Shown here: positions 43,750 to 58,776 of the stretch, one piece after another | Layout: the number at the start of each line of letters is the position of its first letter | Position numbering within the stretch: position 1 is the first letter of the stretch | Assembly: GCA_900317925.1 (NCBI GenBank) | Contig: ONIQ01000013.1 | Coordinates: forward strand, 1-64,000 | Length of the DNA: 64,000 nt | Direction of reading: 5' to 3' | Origin: an uncultured Bacteroidales bacterium | GTDB lineage: Bacteria; Bacteroidota; Bacteroidia; Bacteroidales; UBA932 | The notes under the pieces: model-generated | Told to the model about the DNA's origin: nothing | The model's input: the letters and a program-made list of their open reading frames with translations, nothing else | The model's database searches: none | Position numbers and translations under genes: made by a program

Positions 43750-46230
43750 CTAGACCCCTTTCTTGGCCCGGATGATCTGCTGGGCAGCCGTGAAGTTGCC
43801 GGTGGGGACATAGTCCTTCAGCGGGACCATCTTCTCGTTGATGACGTCCAGGAACCACGAAGGCTGCGGGAAGAAGGCGGCCTCCAGCTCGTGGCAAGGG
43901 GTGATCCAGTTGCGGGAACCCAGTACCACGGGGGCGGCATCCAGGTCGTCGAAGCACAGGTCGGCGATGTTGGCGGCCAGGTCGTTCAGATAGCTGCCGC
44001 GTGCGCTGGCGTCGCCGGCGATGATGATGCGGCCGGTCTTCTTGACCGATGCAATCACCTTCTCATAGTTAAACGGCACCAGGGAGCGGGCGTCGATGAC
44101 TTCGGCTTCCAGACCGTATTTCTCTTTCAACTCGTCGGCAGCCTGGAGGGCGCGGTAGAGCGTGGCGCCGATGGTCAGGAAGGTTACGTCCTTGCCTTCG
44201 CGCTTCACATCGGGTTCACCGAGCGGAATCTCGTAATAGCCTTCCGGCACACCGCCCTGGTGGAACTCTTCGCCCTTGTCGTAGATGCGCTGGCTCTCGA
44301 AGAAGATGACCGGATCCGTTCCCTGAAGGGCGGCGTTCATCATACCCTTGGCATCGTACGGGGTCACCGGGAACACTACTTTCAGGCCCGGGATGTGGGT
44401 GCACAGGGACGTCCAGTCCTGACTGTGCTGGGCACCGTACTTGGAACCCACGGAAACCCGCACTACCACCGGCATCTTGAGGATGTTGCCGCTCATGGCC
44501 TGCCACTTGGGCAGCTGGTTGAAGATCTCGTCACCGCAGCAACCCAGGAAGTCGCAGTACATGATTTCCGGAATCACGCGGCCGCCGCACATCGCATAGC
44601 CGATCGCAGTGCCGATAATGGCCGCCTCGGCGATGGGGGTGTTGAACAGGCGATGGTAGGGAAGGGCTTCGGTCAGGCCGCGGTACACGGCGAAGGCACC
44701 ACCCCATTCGCGGTTCTCCTCTCCGTAGGCGACGAGGGAAGAATCCTTATAGAACCGGTCCACGATGGCTTCGAAGAGACCGTCCTTGATGTTGTACATC
44801 TTCATCTTGGACACCGGCTTTCCTTCCGCATCCAGGTAGAAGCGGCTCTTGCCGGCGATGGATTTTACGCGCGGGTTCTCTTCCATCGGGTGGTTGACCT
44901 CCGGTTTGGCATCGCCGAGGGAATCCACGCTACCGTTGGAGAACATCATGTCGCCCAGGAGCTCATTCTCTTTCACGAGGTCCATGCGCGGCGATACGGT
45001 CTCATCGATGGCCAGTTTGTACATCTCAAAGATGACCTCCTTCATCTCGGCCTGGATCTTGTCCAGGTCTTTCTGTTTCGCCACACCGGCCTTGATCAAC
45101 TCGCGGCCGAATCCGAGGATGCAGTCTTCGGCTTCCCAGGCGGCGATTTCCTCTTTGGTCCGATACGAGCTCTGGTCGGAAGGCGAGTGACCGCTGTAGC
45201 GGTAGGTAACCACGTCCAGCAGGCAAGGGCCTTCTTTTTTCTCCAGCAGGGCTTTCTTGCGGCGGAAAGCGTCGATGACGGCCAGCGGATTGTAGCCATC
45301 CACGCGCTCAGCATGCCAGGCTTCCGGATTGAAACCAGCGCCCAGGCGGGCCGGGAAGGTGTAGCCCATGGTCTCGCCGCGGGTCTGGCCACCCATCGCA
45401 TACTGGTTGTCCATCACGTTGATGAGCACCGGCAGGCCGCCTTTCATGTCTCCCTCCCAGAGGGTCTTGAACTGGTCCATGGAAGCGAAGGTCATGCCTT
45501 CCAGGACCGGACCGCGGGCCATGGCACCATCGCCCAGGTTGGCGACGACGATGCCTTTCTTCCGGTTGACCTTCTTGTACAGGGCTGCACCCACGGCGAT
45601 GGAGCCGCTACCGCCCACGATGGCGTTGTTCGGGTAGATGCCGAACGGGGTGAAGAAGGTATGCATCGATCCGCCCAGACCCTTGTTGAAACCGGTCGTG
45701 CGGGCGAAAATCTCGGCGATGGCACCGTAGATCAGGAAGCGGATACCGAGCTCTTTGGTCGTGCCCTTGAAGCCTTTGCCGGCAACGGCAACGGTTGCGC
45801 CGCCCCAGAACTCGTCCATGATTTTCTTCAGCTGCTTGTCGGGAAGGATCTCGATGGAACGCAGACCCTTGGCGAGGATCTCACCGTGGCTGCGGTGGCT
45901 GCCGAAAATAAAGTCGTCCGTGTCCAGGTTGTAGGCCATACCCACGGCGGCGGCTTCCTGGCCGGCGCTCAAGTGGGCCGGACCCGGGTTGTTATAGGCC
46001 ACGCCGTTGTAGCCGCCCGTGGTCTTGACGAGATTCAGCATCGTCTCGAACTCACGGATGGTGAACATGTCGCGATAGATGTGCAACAGGTCTTCCTTGG
46101 TGAAATTCTTTTCTTTGAGTTCGTCCGCGACGCTCTTCTTGTACTGCATCACGGGAATTTCCGGGAACTTGATTTTGTGTTCTTTCGGACGGCGGACCTC
46201 ATTCGGGTCGATATACAATGACTTGGGCAT
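43750..46230 (-). CDS. fused 2-oxoacid dehydrogenase E1 (alpha-beta) subunit
   Basis: 826 residues combining E1 alpha (about 1-430) and E1 beta (about 480-826). The alpha part has GSHRSHGEILAKG, GLGGSMH and the thiamine motif NLGDGAMARG...N-V-M-D-N-Q-Y. The beta part starts near DGLFEAIVDRFYKD, followed by TPIAEAAIIGTAIGYAM and the HSQDWTSLCTHIPGLKVV region. The enzyme decarboxylates a 2-oxoacid (pyruvate, acetoin-type or branched-chain) and passes the acyl unit to E2 lipoate. It lies 2 nt after lpd and 3 nt before the PHP gene. Substrate is unassigned. Confidence 0.88.
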   Translation of the reverse strand: MPKSLYIDPNEVRRPKEHKIKFPEIPVMQYKKSVADELKEKNFTKEDLLHIYRDMFTIREFETMLNLVKTTGGYNGVAYNNPGPAHLSAGQEAAAVGMAYNLDTDDFIFGSHRSHGEILAKGLRSIEILPDKQLKKIMDEFWGGATVAVAGKGFKGTTKELGIRFLIYGAIAEIFARTTGFNKGLGGSMHTFFTPFGIYPNNAIVGGSGSIAVGAALYKKVNRKKGIVVANLGDGAMARGPVLEGMTFASMDQFKTLWEGDMKGGLPVLINVMDNQYAMGGQTRGETMGYTFPARLGAGFNPEAWHAERVDGYNPLAVIDAFRRKKALLEKKEGPCLLDVVTYRYSGHSPSDQSSYRTKEEIAAWEAEDCILGFGRELIKAGVAKQKDLDKIQAEMKEVIFEMYKLAIDETVSPRMDLVKENELLGDMMFSNGSVDSLGDAKPEVNHPMEENPRVKSIAGKSRFYLDAEGKPVSKMKMYNIKDGLFEAIVDRFYKDSSLVAYGEENREWGGAFAVYRGLTEALPYHRLFNTPIAEAAIIGTAIGYAMCGGRVIPEIMYCDFLGCCGDEIFNQLPKWQAMSGNILKMPVVVRVSVGSKYGAQHSQDWTSLCTHIPGLKVVFPVTPYDAKGMMNAALQGTDPVIFFESQRIYDKGEEFHQGGVPEGYYEIPLGEPDVKREGKDVTFLTIGATLYRALQAADELKEKYGLEAEVIDARSLVPFNYEKVIASVKKTGRIIIAGDASARGSYLNDLAANIADLCFDDLDAAPVVLGSRNWITPCHELEAAFFPQPSWFLDVINEKMVPLKDYVPTGNFTAAQQIIRAKKGV

Positions 46231-46232
46231 AA

Positions 46233-47612
46233 TTATTTGACGGTAAACAGGGTTTCTTTCAAAATTTCAGATACGGTAGGATGGGGGAAGACCACCTCTT
46301 TGAGCTGCTCCACAGTCATTTCCTGCTCGATGGCGATGCAGGCGCTGTGGATCATCTCGGAGCAAGGGTTGCCCAGCATGTGGACACCCAGCACCTCGTG
46401 GTACTTTTTACCCACGAGTACCTTGCAGAGGCCTTCGCCGCGCTCGTTCTCGGCCACAAAGCGGCCGGAATAGGCCATCGGGAGCTTCACGACGGTGCAT
46501 TCAATGCCTTTGGCGGCCGCCTCGCTTTCGGTGAGGCCGACGCCTGCTACCTCGGGATTGGTATAGACCACGCCCGGGATAGCGTTGTAACGCATGCGGT
46601 CTTTCTTGCCCAGGATGTTGTTGATGGCAACCTCACCCTCGCGAGAAGCGGTATGGGCCAGCATGGAGAAGCCGGTCACGTCGCCGGCGGCATAGACATT
46701 GGGAATATTGGTGCGCATCTGCTCGTCCACTTTCACGCCGCAGGGCTTGCCGCCGCGGTTCAGCAGCATCTCCACACCCAGCGTCTCCAGACCGAAGCCG
46801 GCAATGTTGGCGCGACGGCCCACGCTCACCAGGATCTTGTCCCCGCTCACGCGGCAGACCTTCCCTTCCGGATCTTCATAGACCACGGTATTGCCTTCGA
46901 TGCCCGTTACCTTGCAGCGCAGGCAGAAGGTAACGCCTTTCTTGGCATAGATGCCCTGGAGCATCGTGCTGATTTCGTCGTCCATCGGACCGAGGATTTT
47001 CGGGAGCATCTCCACCACGGTCACCTTGGTGCCGATGGAATTGAAGAAGCTGGCGAACTCCATGCCGATCACGCCGCCGCCGATGATGACCAGTTCCTTG
47101 GGCTGCTCCTGCAGGGAGAGGATTTCGCGGTTGGTTACGATTACGTCGCCGGCCTCTTTCAAACCGGGGATGGGCGGAACCACCGCCTCGCTGCCCGTGC
47201 AGAGCAGCAGGTTGCGGGCCGTATAGTCATTGCCCTCGCAGGTGAGGGTGATGCCGTCGGCTCCGCGGCCCTTGATGCAAGCTTCGCCTTTGACGGTCTC
47301 GACCCTGGCGGCCTTCACGCCGGCTTTGACGCCGCCGACGAGTTTCTTGACCACCTTGTCCTTGCGGGCGATAATCTTGGAAAAATCGAACGAAGCGCCG
47401 TCCACGCTTACGCCGTACTGGTCTGCGTGGCGGGCATAGTCAAAGACTTTGGCGCTGTAGAGCAGCGTCTTGGTGGGGATGCAGCCCTCGTTCAGGCACA
47501 CACCGCCCATTTCCCTTTTCTCGAAGAGGACGACCGAAAGGCCCTGCGCACCGGCGCGCTCGGCAGCGACATATCCGCCGGGACCTCCTCCGATAATGGC
47601 TAAATCATACAT
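46233..47612 (-). CDS. lpdA: dihydrolipoyl dehydrogenase (E3)
   Basis: 459 residues. The FAD motif GGGPGGYVAAERA is at the start, and the redox disulfide C39-x-x-x-x-C44 is in GGVCLNEGCIPTK. The NAD motif GGGVIGMEFASF lies near residue 180 and AAGDVTG near 315. The C-terminal HPTVSE segment holds the catalytic His and Glu. It reoxidises dihydrolipoamide of E2 with NAD+. Spacing to E2 is 17 nt and to E1 is 2 nt, so the three form one complex-encoding unit. Confidence 0.93.
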   Translation of the reverse strand: MYDLAIIGGGPGGYVAAERAGAQGLSVVLFEKREMGGVCLNEGCIPTKTLLYSAKVFDYARHADQYGVSVDGASFDFSKIIARKDKVVKKLVGGVKAGVKAARVETVKGEACIKGRGADGITLTCEGNDYTARNLLLCTGSEAVVPPIPGLKEAGDVIVTNREILSLQEQPKELVIIGGGVIGMEFASFFNSIGTKVTVVEMLPKILGPMDDEISTMLQGIYAKKGVTFCLRCKVTGIEGNTVVYEDPEGKVCRVSGDKILVSVGRRANIAGFGLETLGVEMLLNRGGKPCGVKVDEQMRTNIPNVYAAGDVTGFSMLAHTASREGEVAINNILGKKDRMRYNAIPGVVYTNPEVAGVGLTESEAAAKGIECTVVKLPMAYSGRFVAENERGEGLCKVLVGKKYHEVLGVHMLGNPCSEMIHSACIAIEQEMTVEQLKEVVFPHPTVSEILKETLFTVK

Positions 47613-47629
47613 GGTTATCGTGTGGTATT

Positions 47630-48922
47630 TTAAAATTCAACATCCAGGTTTTCGATTTCCGTGGCAACCTGCTTGAGGAAGCGGGTGGCTTCGCCGCCGT
47701 CGATGGCGCGGTGGTCATAGGTGAGGCTCAGGCCCATATAGGGGACAAAGGCCACCACACCGCCGCCCAGGTCTTTCGGACGCGGGACGATGGTGCCCAC
47801 GCCCAGGATGGCGCTCTGGGGTACATTGATGATGGGGGTGAACCATTCCACGCCGAATCCGCCCAGGTTGGATACCGTAAAGGAAGCGGCTTCCGGAGAA
47901 AGCAGGTCCGGATTGATGCTGCCCTTCTTGCTGTCTTCGGCCACCTTCTTGAGGTTCTTGGCCAGTCCGGTGATGTTCAGTTCGTCGGCATGCGGGACGG
48001 CCGGAACCATGAGGCCGCGTTCCGTATCCACGGCCAGGCCCAGGTTCACGCTCTTGAAGAGGCGCATGGCGTCTCCCAGGCAGTGGGAATTCAGGTTGGG
48101 GAACTTCTGCAGGGCCTTGATGACGGCATAGCAGACAAAGTCGTTGATGGTGATGTTGACATCCACCTTGCCCTCTTCGAAGGCCTTCTTGGCTTTCTTG
48201 CGGAGCGCCTGGACCTTGCGGGCGTCGGCACCCAGCATATGGGTGAGCTGGGCGGAGTTCTGCAGGGAATTGTACATGCTCTTGGCAATGAGTTTGCGCA
48301 TGTTGGACATCTTCACCACTTCGAACTCGGCGCCTTCTCCGGCTATGTCGGTGTGGTTGGCTTTCCAGACCTTCAGGTCGGAACCTTTAACAGCTCCGGC
48401 CAGGCCGCTTCCCGTTCCAGGAGAAGCGAGTCCGCCGTCGGCCATCCTGGCCTTGGCCAGTCCCGTCAGGGTACCCTGGGCGGCAGCGGCGGCTTCCACG
48501 TCGCGGGCGATGATGCGTCCGTGAGGGCCTGTTCCGGCAACGCGGCTGGTATCCACACCCTTTTCAGCGGCTATCTTGCGTGCGCGGGGCGATGCGGGAG
48601 CGCCGGAGGGTTCTCCCGCAGCAACCTGTGCCACCCTCGGCGTCATAAGAGGGAGGGACCCAGCCTCCTGGCTGGAAGGGGTCGGGCTTTGCGAGACGCT
48701 GGTCGAGGGAAAACCTGCATTGGGGGCGAATTCGGCAAAGGACTCGCCGGGTTCGCCGATGACCATTACATTCGTCAAAACGGGAATCTCGTCCCCGTCC
48801 TTGAAAAAGACGGCAAGGACGGTTCCCGCCACTTTTGCTTCTTCCTCGAAGGTCGCCTTGTCGGTTTCATAACCGAACAGGATGTCCCCTACAGCGACCT
48901 GGTCACCCGGGTTAAAAAACAA
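47630..48922 (-). CDS. 2-oxoacid dehydrogenase E2 (dihydrolipoamide acyltransferase), 5'-truncated
   Basis: 430 codons from a TTG at 48922; no plausible ATG or GTG start exists. The lipoyl domain begins abruptly at N-P-G-D-Q-V, keeping the lipoylation motif E-T-D-K-A (K23) but lacking about 20-25 residues that normally form its first strands. A linker with repeat-like sequence (about 68-110), a peripheral subunit-binding domain (ASPRARKIAAEKG ... GTGPHGRI) and the acyltransferase with DHRAIDGG near the C-terminus are intact. The rpoC stop lies only 59 nt upstream, with a terminator hairpin between. The gene is either genuinely broken or misassembled. E2 transfers the acyl group to CoA. Confidence 0.8.
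   Translation of the reverse strand: MFFNPGDQVAVGDILFGYETDKATFEEEAKVAGTVLAVFFKDGDEIPVLTNVMVIGEPGESFAEFAPNAGFPSTSVSQSPTPSSQEAGSLPLMTPRVAQVAAGEPSGAPASPRARKIAAEKGVDTSRVAGTGPHGRIIARDVEAAAAAQGTLTGLAKARMADGGLASPGTGSGLAGAVKGSDLKVWKANHTDIAGEGAEFEVVKMSNMRKLIAKSMYNSLQNSAQLTHMLGADARKVQALRKKAKKAFEEGKVDVNITINDFVCYAVIKALQKFPNLNSHCLGDAMRLFKSVNLGLAVDTERGLMVPAVPHADELNITGLAKNLKKVAEDSKKGSINPDLLSPEAASFTVSNLGGFGVEWFTPIINVPQSAILGVGTIVPRPKDLGGGVVAFVPYMGLSLTYDHRAIDGGEATRFLKQVATEIENLDVEF
48593..48715. repeat. repeat-like segment in the E2 linker
   Basis: An 8-bp inverted repeat TGCGGGAG/CTCCCGCA (48593-48600, 48613-48620) and a 6-bp one, CCAGCC/GGCTGG, near 48660-48675 lie in the variable linker. GCTTTGCGA at 48686-48694 also occurs, on the opposite strand, in the loop of the cysS palindrome. 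It may be a decayed relative of that element; the evidence is weaker than in cysS or purL. Confidence 0.35.
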
Positions 48923-48952
48923 CGTAGTCCCGACCTGCTGGACGGGACTACG
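48912..48952 (-). terminator. intrinsic terminator of the rpoBC operon
   Basis: On the minus strand, arms CGTAGTCCCG and CGGGACTACG (48943-48952, 48923-48932) form a perfect 10-bp stem with a 10-nt loop, followed by TTGTTTTTT. It lies 29 nt downstream of the rpoC stop. The T-tract runs into the first codons of the truncated E2 gene. Confidence 0.7.
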
Positions 48953-48981
48953 AATATAGCAAAAAATAAGGGAAAAACCTA

Positions 48982-53232
<4,251 letters not shown>

Positions 53233-53262
53233 ATGCTGTTTTATAAAAAGGTCTTACATCAA

Positions 53263-53328
53263 TTAATCCAAGGTTACCTTCAGGCCCAGGCCCCTGAGTT
53301 CATGCAGGAGCACGTTCAGGGATTCGGG
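53263..53328 (-). pseudogene. out-of-frame remnant of the rpoB C-terminus
   Basis: In a different frame from the main rpoB reading, positions 53328 down to 53263 encode [21 protein letters not shown] and a stop, the universally conserved end of the beta subunit. It is separated from the main frame by a missing segment rather than by an intervening sequence. Confidence 0.85.
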
Positions 53329-56300
53329 GTGACGGTGAGGATCTCCTGGAGGACATTGGCAGCACCGAAGGCTTCGAGTGCCCAGACCTCCATTTCACCG
53401 AAGCGCTGGCCGCCGAACTGGGCTTTACCGCCGAGCGGCTGCTGGGTGATGAGGGAGTACGGTCCGATGGAACGGGCGTGCATCTTGTCGTCCACCATGT
53501 GGCCGAGCTTGATCATGTAAATCACACCCACGGTGGCAGGCTGGTCGAACCAGTCGCCGGTACCGCCGTCGCGCAGGTAGGTCTTACCGAAGCGCGGCAC
53601 GCCGGCCTTGTCGGTGTATTCGCAGATCTCGTCGATGCTGGCACCGTCGAAGATCGGGGTGGAGAACTTCAGGCCGAGTTCGCTGCCCGCCCAACCGAGG
53701 ACGGTCTCGTAAATCTGGCCCAGGTTCATACGGGAAGGCACACCCAGCGGGTTCAGGACGATGTCCACCGGCGTACCGTCCTCAAGGAACGGCATGTCTT
53801 CCTGACGGACGATCTTCGCCACGATACCCTTGTTTCCGTGCCGTCCGGCCATCTTGTCACCCACGGTGATCTTGCGTTTCTTGGCGATATAGACCTTGGC
53901 CAGCTGCATGACTCCGTTGGGGAGTTCGTCGCCGACTTTGATCTTGTCCATCTCCCGCTTGCAGGCAGCCTCCGCCACCTTGACGGTGATGCAGAAGTTG
54001 TTGATAAGCTCGCGGATGAGGGCGTTGGTCGCCTCGTCGGAGGTCCACTTATTGGAATTGATGTTGTTGTAGTCGATGTCGCGGAGAGCGTCGGCCTTGA
54101 TTTCCTTGCCCTTCGGGATGATTTCCACGCCGTAGAGGTCGCTGATACCGACGCTCTTGCGGCCCTTCGTCAGGACGGTAAGCTTCTGGATGAACTCGTT
54201 GCGGAGTTTGGCCACCGAAGCATCGAAGGCTTCCTGCTTGGCATCCAGGCGGGCTTTCTGCTCGGCCTTGGCGCTGCGCTTGTTCTCTTTGCCGACTTTC
54301 GCGTAGAGGGCGGTCTTGATCACGGTGCCGCTCAGGGAAGGATTCGCCTTCAGGGAAGCGTCCTTGACGTCACCGGCCTTGTCGCCGAAGATCGCCTTGA
54401 GGAGTTTCTCTTCCGGGGACGGATCGCTTTCGCCCTTCGGGGTGATCTTACCGATCATGATGTCGCCCGGCTCGATGTGGGCGCCAATCCGGATGATGCC
54501 GTCCTCGTCCAGGTCCTTGGTCGCATCTTCGCTGACGTTCGGAATGTCGGAGGTAAGCTCTTCCATGCCGCGCTTGGTTTCGCGGACCTCGGTCAGGTAT
54601 TCGTCCACGTGGACGGAGGTGAGGATATCCCACTTCACCATTTCCTCGCTCAATACGATAGCGTCCTCGTAGTTGTAACCCTTCCAAGGCATGAAGGCCA
54701 CCTTCAGGTTGCGGCCGAGGGCGAGTTCTCCGCCCTGGGTAGCGTAGCCTTCGGTAAGCACCTGTCCGGCAACTACCTTGTCGCCCTTGCGGACGATCGG
54801 CTTCAGCGTGATGGTCGTGCTCTGGTTGGTCCGGCGATAGATCGGAAGCTGATAGACCGTCTCTTCCGGCTCGAAGCTGACGAAGCGCTCGTCCTCGTTC
54901 CGGTCGTATTTGATGCGGATTTCCTTGGCATCGACATAGGTTACCTCGCCCTTGCGTTCGGCGATGAGCTGGGTACGGGAGTCAATGCAGACGCGCTCTT
55001 CCAGACCGGTACCCACGATGGGGGACTCGGGGCTGAGGAGCGGCACGGCCTGACGCATCATGTTTGCACCCATCAGGGCGCGGTGGGCGTCGTCGTGCTC
55101 CAGGAAGGGGATCAGGGAAGCAGCCACGGAAGCCATCTGGTTCGGAGCGACATCCATATAATCCACCTGCTCTTTGGTTACCACCGGGAAATCGGCCTCC
55201 AGACGGCACTGGATACGGTCTTCCAGGATGTTGCCGTTGTCGTCCATCTTCACGTTGGCCAGGGAGACGAGTTTCTGCTCCTCTTCCTCGGCGCTCATAT
55301 AGTGCCAACCCTTTGAACTCAAGTCAACCTTTCCGTCTTTCACATCACGGTAGGGCGTCTCGATGAAGCCCAGGTTGTTGATGCGGGCATACACGCACAA
55401 GGAAGAAATCAGACCGATGTTCGGGCCTTCAGGAGACTCGATCGGGCAGAGGCGTCCGTAGTGGGTGTAGTGTACGTCTCGAACCTCGAAACCGGCGCGG
55501 TCACGGGAAAGACCGCCGGGACCCAGAGCGGACAGACGGCGCTTGTGCGTCACTTCCGCCAGCGGGTTGGTCTGGTCCATGAACTGGCTCAACTGGCTGG
55601 TTCCGAAGAACGAATTGATGACGGAAGACAGGGTCTTCGAATTAATCAGGTCAACCGGGGTAAACTGTTCGCTGTCACGCACATTCATCCGCTCGCGGAT
55701 GGTGCGGGCCATGCGGCTCAGACCCACGCTGAACTGATTGGCGAGCTGCTCGCCCACCGTGCGGACGCGACGGTTGCTCAAGTGGTCGATATCATCCACG
55801 ATCGCCCGGGAATTGATGAGTTGGATCAAGAACTTGATGATCTCGATGATATCGGTATTGGTGAGCACCCGGACCGCCGGATCGATGGTCAGGGACAGCT
55901 TCTTGTTCAGCCGGTAGCGGCCTACGTCGCCCAGATCGTAACGCTTCTCGGAGAAGAAGAGCTTCTCGATGACGTCGCGGGCGGTTGCCTCATCCGGCGG
56001 TTCGGAATTGCGGAGCTGTTTGTAGATGTAGTTGACAGCCTCGATTTCCGTATTGGTCGGGTCCTTCTGAAGGGTGTTGAAAATGATGGCGTACTCGTTG
56101 GTATTGGCCTCATCCTTCTGAAGGAGAACCGTCTTCACTTCCGTTTCCCCGATCTTCTCGATGGTTTCGTCATCGAGGATCTCACCGCGTTCGACGATGG
56201 GGATGGTACGTTCGATGGGGATTACCTCGCCCGTATCTTCATCCTCGAAGTCTTCGGTCCAGGTTTTGAGCACCTTGGCGGCCAGTTTGCGGCCTTTGTT

Positions 56301-57002
56301 CTCTTCGAGGGTGGCTTTGTCGGAGGAGACCTCGTCGGCCAGTCCGAAAATGTCGATGATGTCCTTGTCGGTGTTGTAACCGATGGCGCGGAGCAGGGTG
56401 GTAACGGGCAGCTTCTTCTTCCGGTCGATGTAGGCGTACATCACGTTGTTGATGTCCGTCGCGAACTCGATCCAGGAACCCTTGAACGGGATGATACGCG
56501 CCGAATACAGCTTGGTGCCGTTGGCGTGCATGCTCTGGTCGAAGAAGACACCGGGGGAGCGGTGGAGCTGCGAGACGATAATGCGCTCAGATCCGTTGAT
56601 GACGAAGGTGCCGGACGGGGTCATGTACGGGATGCTTCCCAGATAGACGTCCTGGACTTTCGTGTCGAAGTCCTCGTGCTCGGGATCTGTGCAGGAAAGG
56701 CGGAGTTTTGCCTTCAGAGGAACGCTGTAGGTGAGTCCTCTCTCAAGACACTCCTCGATCGAATACTGCGGAGGATCGATGAAATAGTCGATGAACTCCA
56801 GCCGATAGTTGTTTCGGGTATCTTCGATCGGGAAAATTTCCTGGAAAACCTGATACAGGCCCTCTCCCTTACGGTTTTCGGGCGTGGTTTCCAGCTGGAA
56901 GAAATCGTGGAACGACTTCAGCTGGACTTCGAGCAGGTCAGGGTACTCCAGAATCTTCGAAGTTGCGAAGTTAATTCGCTTATTATTAGTCTTTTTTGAC
57001 AT
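53316..57002 (-). CDS. rpoB: DNA-directed RNA polymerase subunit beta, 3' end disrupted
   Basis: 1228 codons. The sequence is canonical from [17 protein letters not shown] through [29 protein letters not shown] (rifampicin region), the [14 protein letters not shown] and [12 protein letters not shown] blocks, to [14 protein letters not shown]. There it should continue K-S-D-D-V...P-G-I-P-E-S. Instead about 76 nt are missing, and translation ends T-P-N-P. The remainder of the C-terminus survives out of frame at 53263-53328. Reconstructed length would be about 1270 residues. Because the beta C-terminus contacts beta', a living cell should need it. An assembly deletion is likely. Confidence 0.93.
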   Translation of the reverse strand: MSKKTNNKRINFATSKILEYPDLLEVQLKSFHDFFQLETTPENRKGEGLYQVFQEIFPIEDTRNNYRLEFIDYFIDPPQYSIEECLERGLTYSVPLKAKLRLSCTDPEHEDFDTKVQDVYLGSIPYMTPSGTFVINGSERIIVSQLHRSPGVFFDQSMHANGTKLYSARIIPFKGSWIEFATDINNVMYAYIDRKKKLPVTTLLRAIGYNTDKDIIDIFGLADEVSSDKATLEENKGRKLAAKVLKTWTEDFEDEDTGEVIPIERTIPIVERGEILDDETIEKIGETEVKTVLLQKDEANTNEYAIIFNTLQKDPTNTEIEAVNYIYKQLRNSEPPDEATARDVIEKLFFSEKRYDLGDVGRYRLNKKLSLTIDPAVRVLTNTDIIEIIKFLIQLINSRAIVDDIDHLSNRRVRTVGEQLANQFSVGLSRMARTIRERMNVRDSEQFTPVDLINSKTLSSVINSFFGTSQLSQFMDQTNPLAEVTHKRRLSALGPGGLSRDRAGFEVRDVHYTHYGRLCPIESPEGPNIGLISSLCVYARINNLGFIETPYRDVKDGKVDLSSKGWHYMSAEEEEQKLVSLANVKMDDNGNILEDRIQCRLEADFPVVTKEQVDYMDVAPNQMASVAASLIPFLEHDDAHRALMGANMMRQAVPLLSPESPIVGTGLEERVCIDSRTQLIAERKGEVTYVDAKEIRIKYDRNEDERFVSFEPEETVYQLPIYRRTNQSTTITLKPIVRKGDKVVAGQVLTEGYATQGGELALGRNLKVAFMPWKGYNYEDAIVLSEEMVKWDILTSVHVDEYLTEVRETKRGMEELTSDIPNVSEDATKDLDEDGIIRIGAHIEPGDIMIGKITPKGESDPSPEEKLLKAIFGDKAGDVKDASLKANPSLSGTVIKTALYAKVGKENKRSAKAEQKARLDAKQEAFDASVAKLRNEFIQKLTVLTKGRKSVGISDLYGVEIIPKGKEIKADALRDIDYNNINSNKWTSDEATNALIRELINNFCITVKVAEAACKREMDKIKVGDELPNGVMQLAKVYIAKKRKITVGDKMAGRHGNKGIVAKIVRQEDMPFLEDGTPVDIVLNPLGVPSRMNLGQIYETVLGWAGSELGLKFSTPIFDGASIDEICEYTDKAGVPRFGKTYLRDGGTGDWFDQPATVGVIYMIKLGHMVDDKMHARSIGPYSLITQQPLGGKAQFGGQRFGEMEVWALEAFGAANVLQEILTVTPNP

Positions 57003-57041
57003 ATTCTGCCTTTGGGGGAAAAGAGAAAAATTTAAGACGCG

Positions 57042-57076
57042 AAAAAGGTTTAGAGCCCAAAATTGGCTCTAAACCT
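57042..57076 (-). terminator. attenuator-like hairpin between rplL and rpoB
   Basis: On the minus strand AGGTTTAGAGCC and GGCTCTAAACCT (57065-57076, 57046-57057) form a perfect 12-bp stem with a 7-nt loop, followed by TTTTTC. It resembles the partial terminator found between rplL and rpoB in E. coli, which sets ribosomal-protein versus polymerase output. Its efficiency is unknown. Confidence 0.6.
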
Positions 57077-57107
57077 GTTTTGTTCCCGAAGTGTGGGAGA
57101 GGGGAAG

Positions 57108-57482
57108 TTATTTAACCTCGACCTCTGCACCAGCCTCTTCGAGGGCTGCTTTGAGTTGCTCAGCCTCTGCCTTAGAAACTTTCTCCTTCACCGTGGCGGG
57201 AGCACCGTCAACCAGATCCTTGGCCTCTTTCAGACCAAGACCAAGGGCCTCTTTGGCGGCCTTGATAACCTGGAGCTTAGCGGCACCGGCGCTGACGAGG
57301 ACTACGTCAAACTCGGTCTGCTCAGCGGGGGCTGCGGCGGCTTCGCCAGCGGGAGCGGCCACTGCGACAGCGGCGGCTGCGGGCTCGATACCATACTCTT
57401 CCTTGAGAACTTTAGCAAGTTCCTGAACATCTTTTACAGTAAGGTTTACCAACTCTTCTGCAAGTGCTTTAATGTCTGCCAT
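57108..57482 (-). CDS. rplL: 50S ribosomal protein L7/L12
   Basis: 124 residues, standard length. The N-terminal dimerisation helices are followed by an Ala-rich hinge ([20 protein letters not shown]) and the factor-binding C-terminal domain with [20 protein letters not shown] and [10 protein letters not shown]. It forms the ribosomal stalk that recruits GTPase factors. It is 33 nt downstream of rplJ and 105 nt upstream of rpoB, with the attenuator-like hairpin between. Confidence 0.96.
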   Translation of the reverse strand: MADIKALAEELVNLTVKDVQELAKVLKEEYGIEPAAAAVAVAAPAGEAAAAPAEQTEFDVVLVSAGAAKLQVIKAAKEALGLGLKEAKDLVDGAPATVKEKVSKAEAEQLKAALEEAGAEVEVK

Positions 57483-57515
57483 AATTGTTTTATTTTTAAA
57501 TTGTTATTGTTATTC

Positions 57516-58043
57516 TTATGCTTTCTTCTCTTCGAGAGCCTTGACGATGCCCGCCACCGTACCGCCAGCGTTTTCGAGGGCGGAGATAACGTTGCGCATC
57601 GGGGACTGGAGGAGACCGATGATGTCGCCGATGAGTTCTTCGCGGGACTTGATGGCAACGAGTTCATCCAGCTTGTCGGCACCGATGAAGGCGCATTCCT
57701 GTGCGTAGGCACCCTTCAGCACCGGTTTCTCCATACCGGACTTCTGCAGCTTCTTGATGAGCTTGGCAGGAGCGTTCGGGGATTCCGAGTACATGATGGC
57801 GGAGTTGCCTTTCAGTACGTCGCAAAGCGTGTTGAGTTCCTCATTCTCCATTCCCTTGATGACATGACGGAAGAGGGTGTTCTTCACAACAGTGAGCTTG
57901 ATGCCCTCTTCGAAGCACGCACGGCGGAGCTTGGAAGTATCTTCAGCATTCAGGCCGGCGATATCCGTAATGTAGAAATTCGGATACTGCTTGAGCTGGG
58001 CTGAGATGGTCTCGAGGACCTGGTCTTTCAATTCTTTCTTCAT
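57516..58043 (-). CDS. rplJ: 50S ribosomal protein L10
   Basis: 175 residues. It carries the [19 protein letters not shown] start and the [11 protein letters not shown] rRNA-binding segment, and ends in a C-terminal helix that anchors L7/L12 dimers. It forms the stalk base and, in other bacteria, represses its own operon. It lies 12 nt after rplA. Confidence 0.95.
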   Translation of the reverse strand: MKKELKDQVLETISAQLKQYPNFYITDIAGLNAEDTSKLRRACFEEGIKLTVVKNTLFRHVIKGMENEELNTLCDVLKGNSAIMYSESPNAPAKLIKKLQKSGMEKPVLKGAYAQECAFIGADKLDELVAIKSREELIGDIIGLLQSPMRNVISALENAGGTVAGIVKALEEKKA

Positions 58044-58055
58044 AATCCTTGAATT

Positions 58056-58763
<708 letters not shown>

Positions 58764-58776
58764 TTCGGAATGTGAT

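Noticed and set aside
42772..46221. 1149-codon plus-strand open frame opposite the E1 and PHP genes
   Set aside because: The minus-strand genes are clearly real, with catalytic motifs; the plus frame has none.
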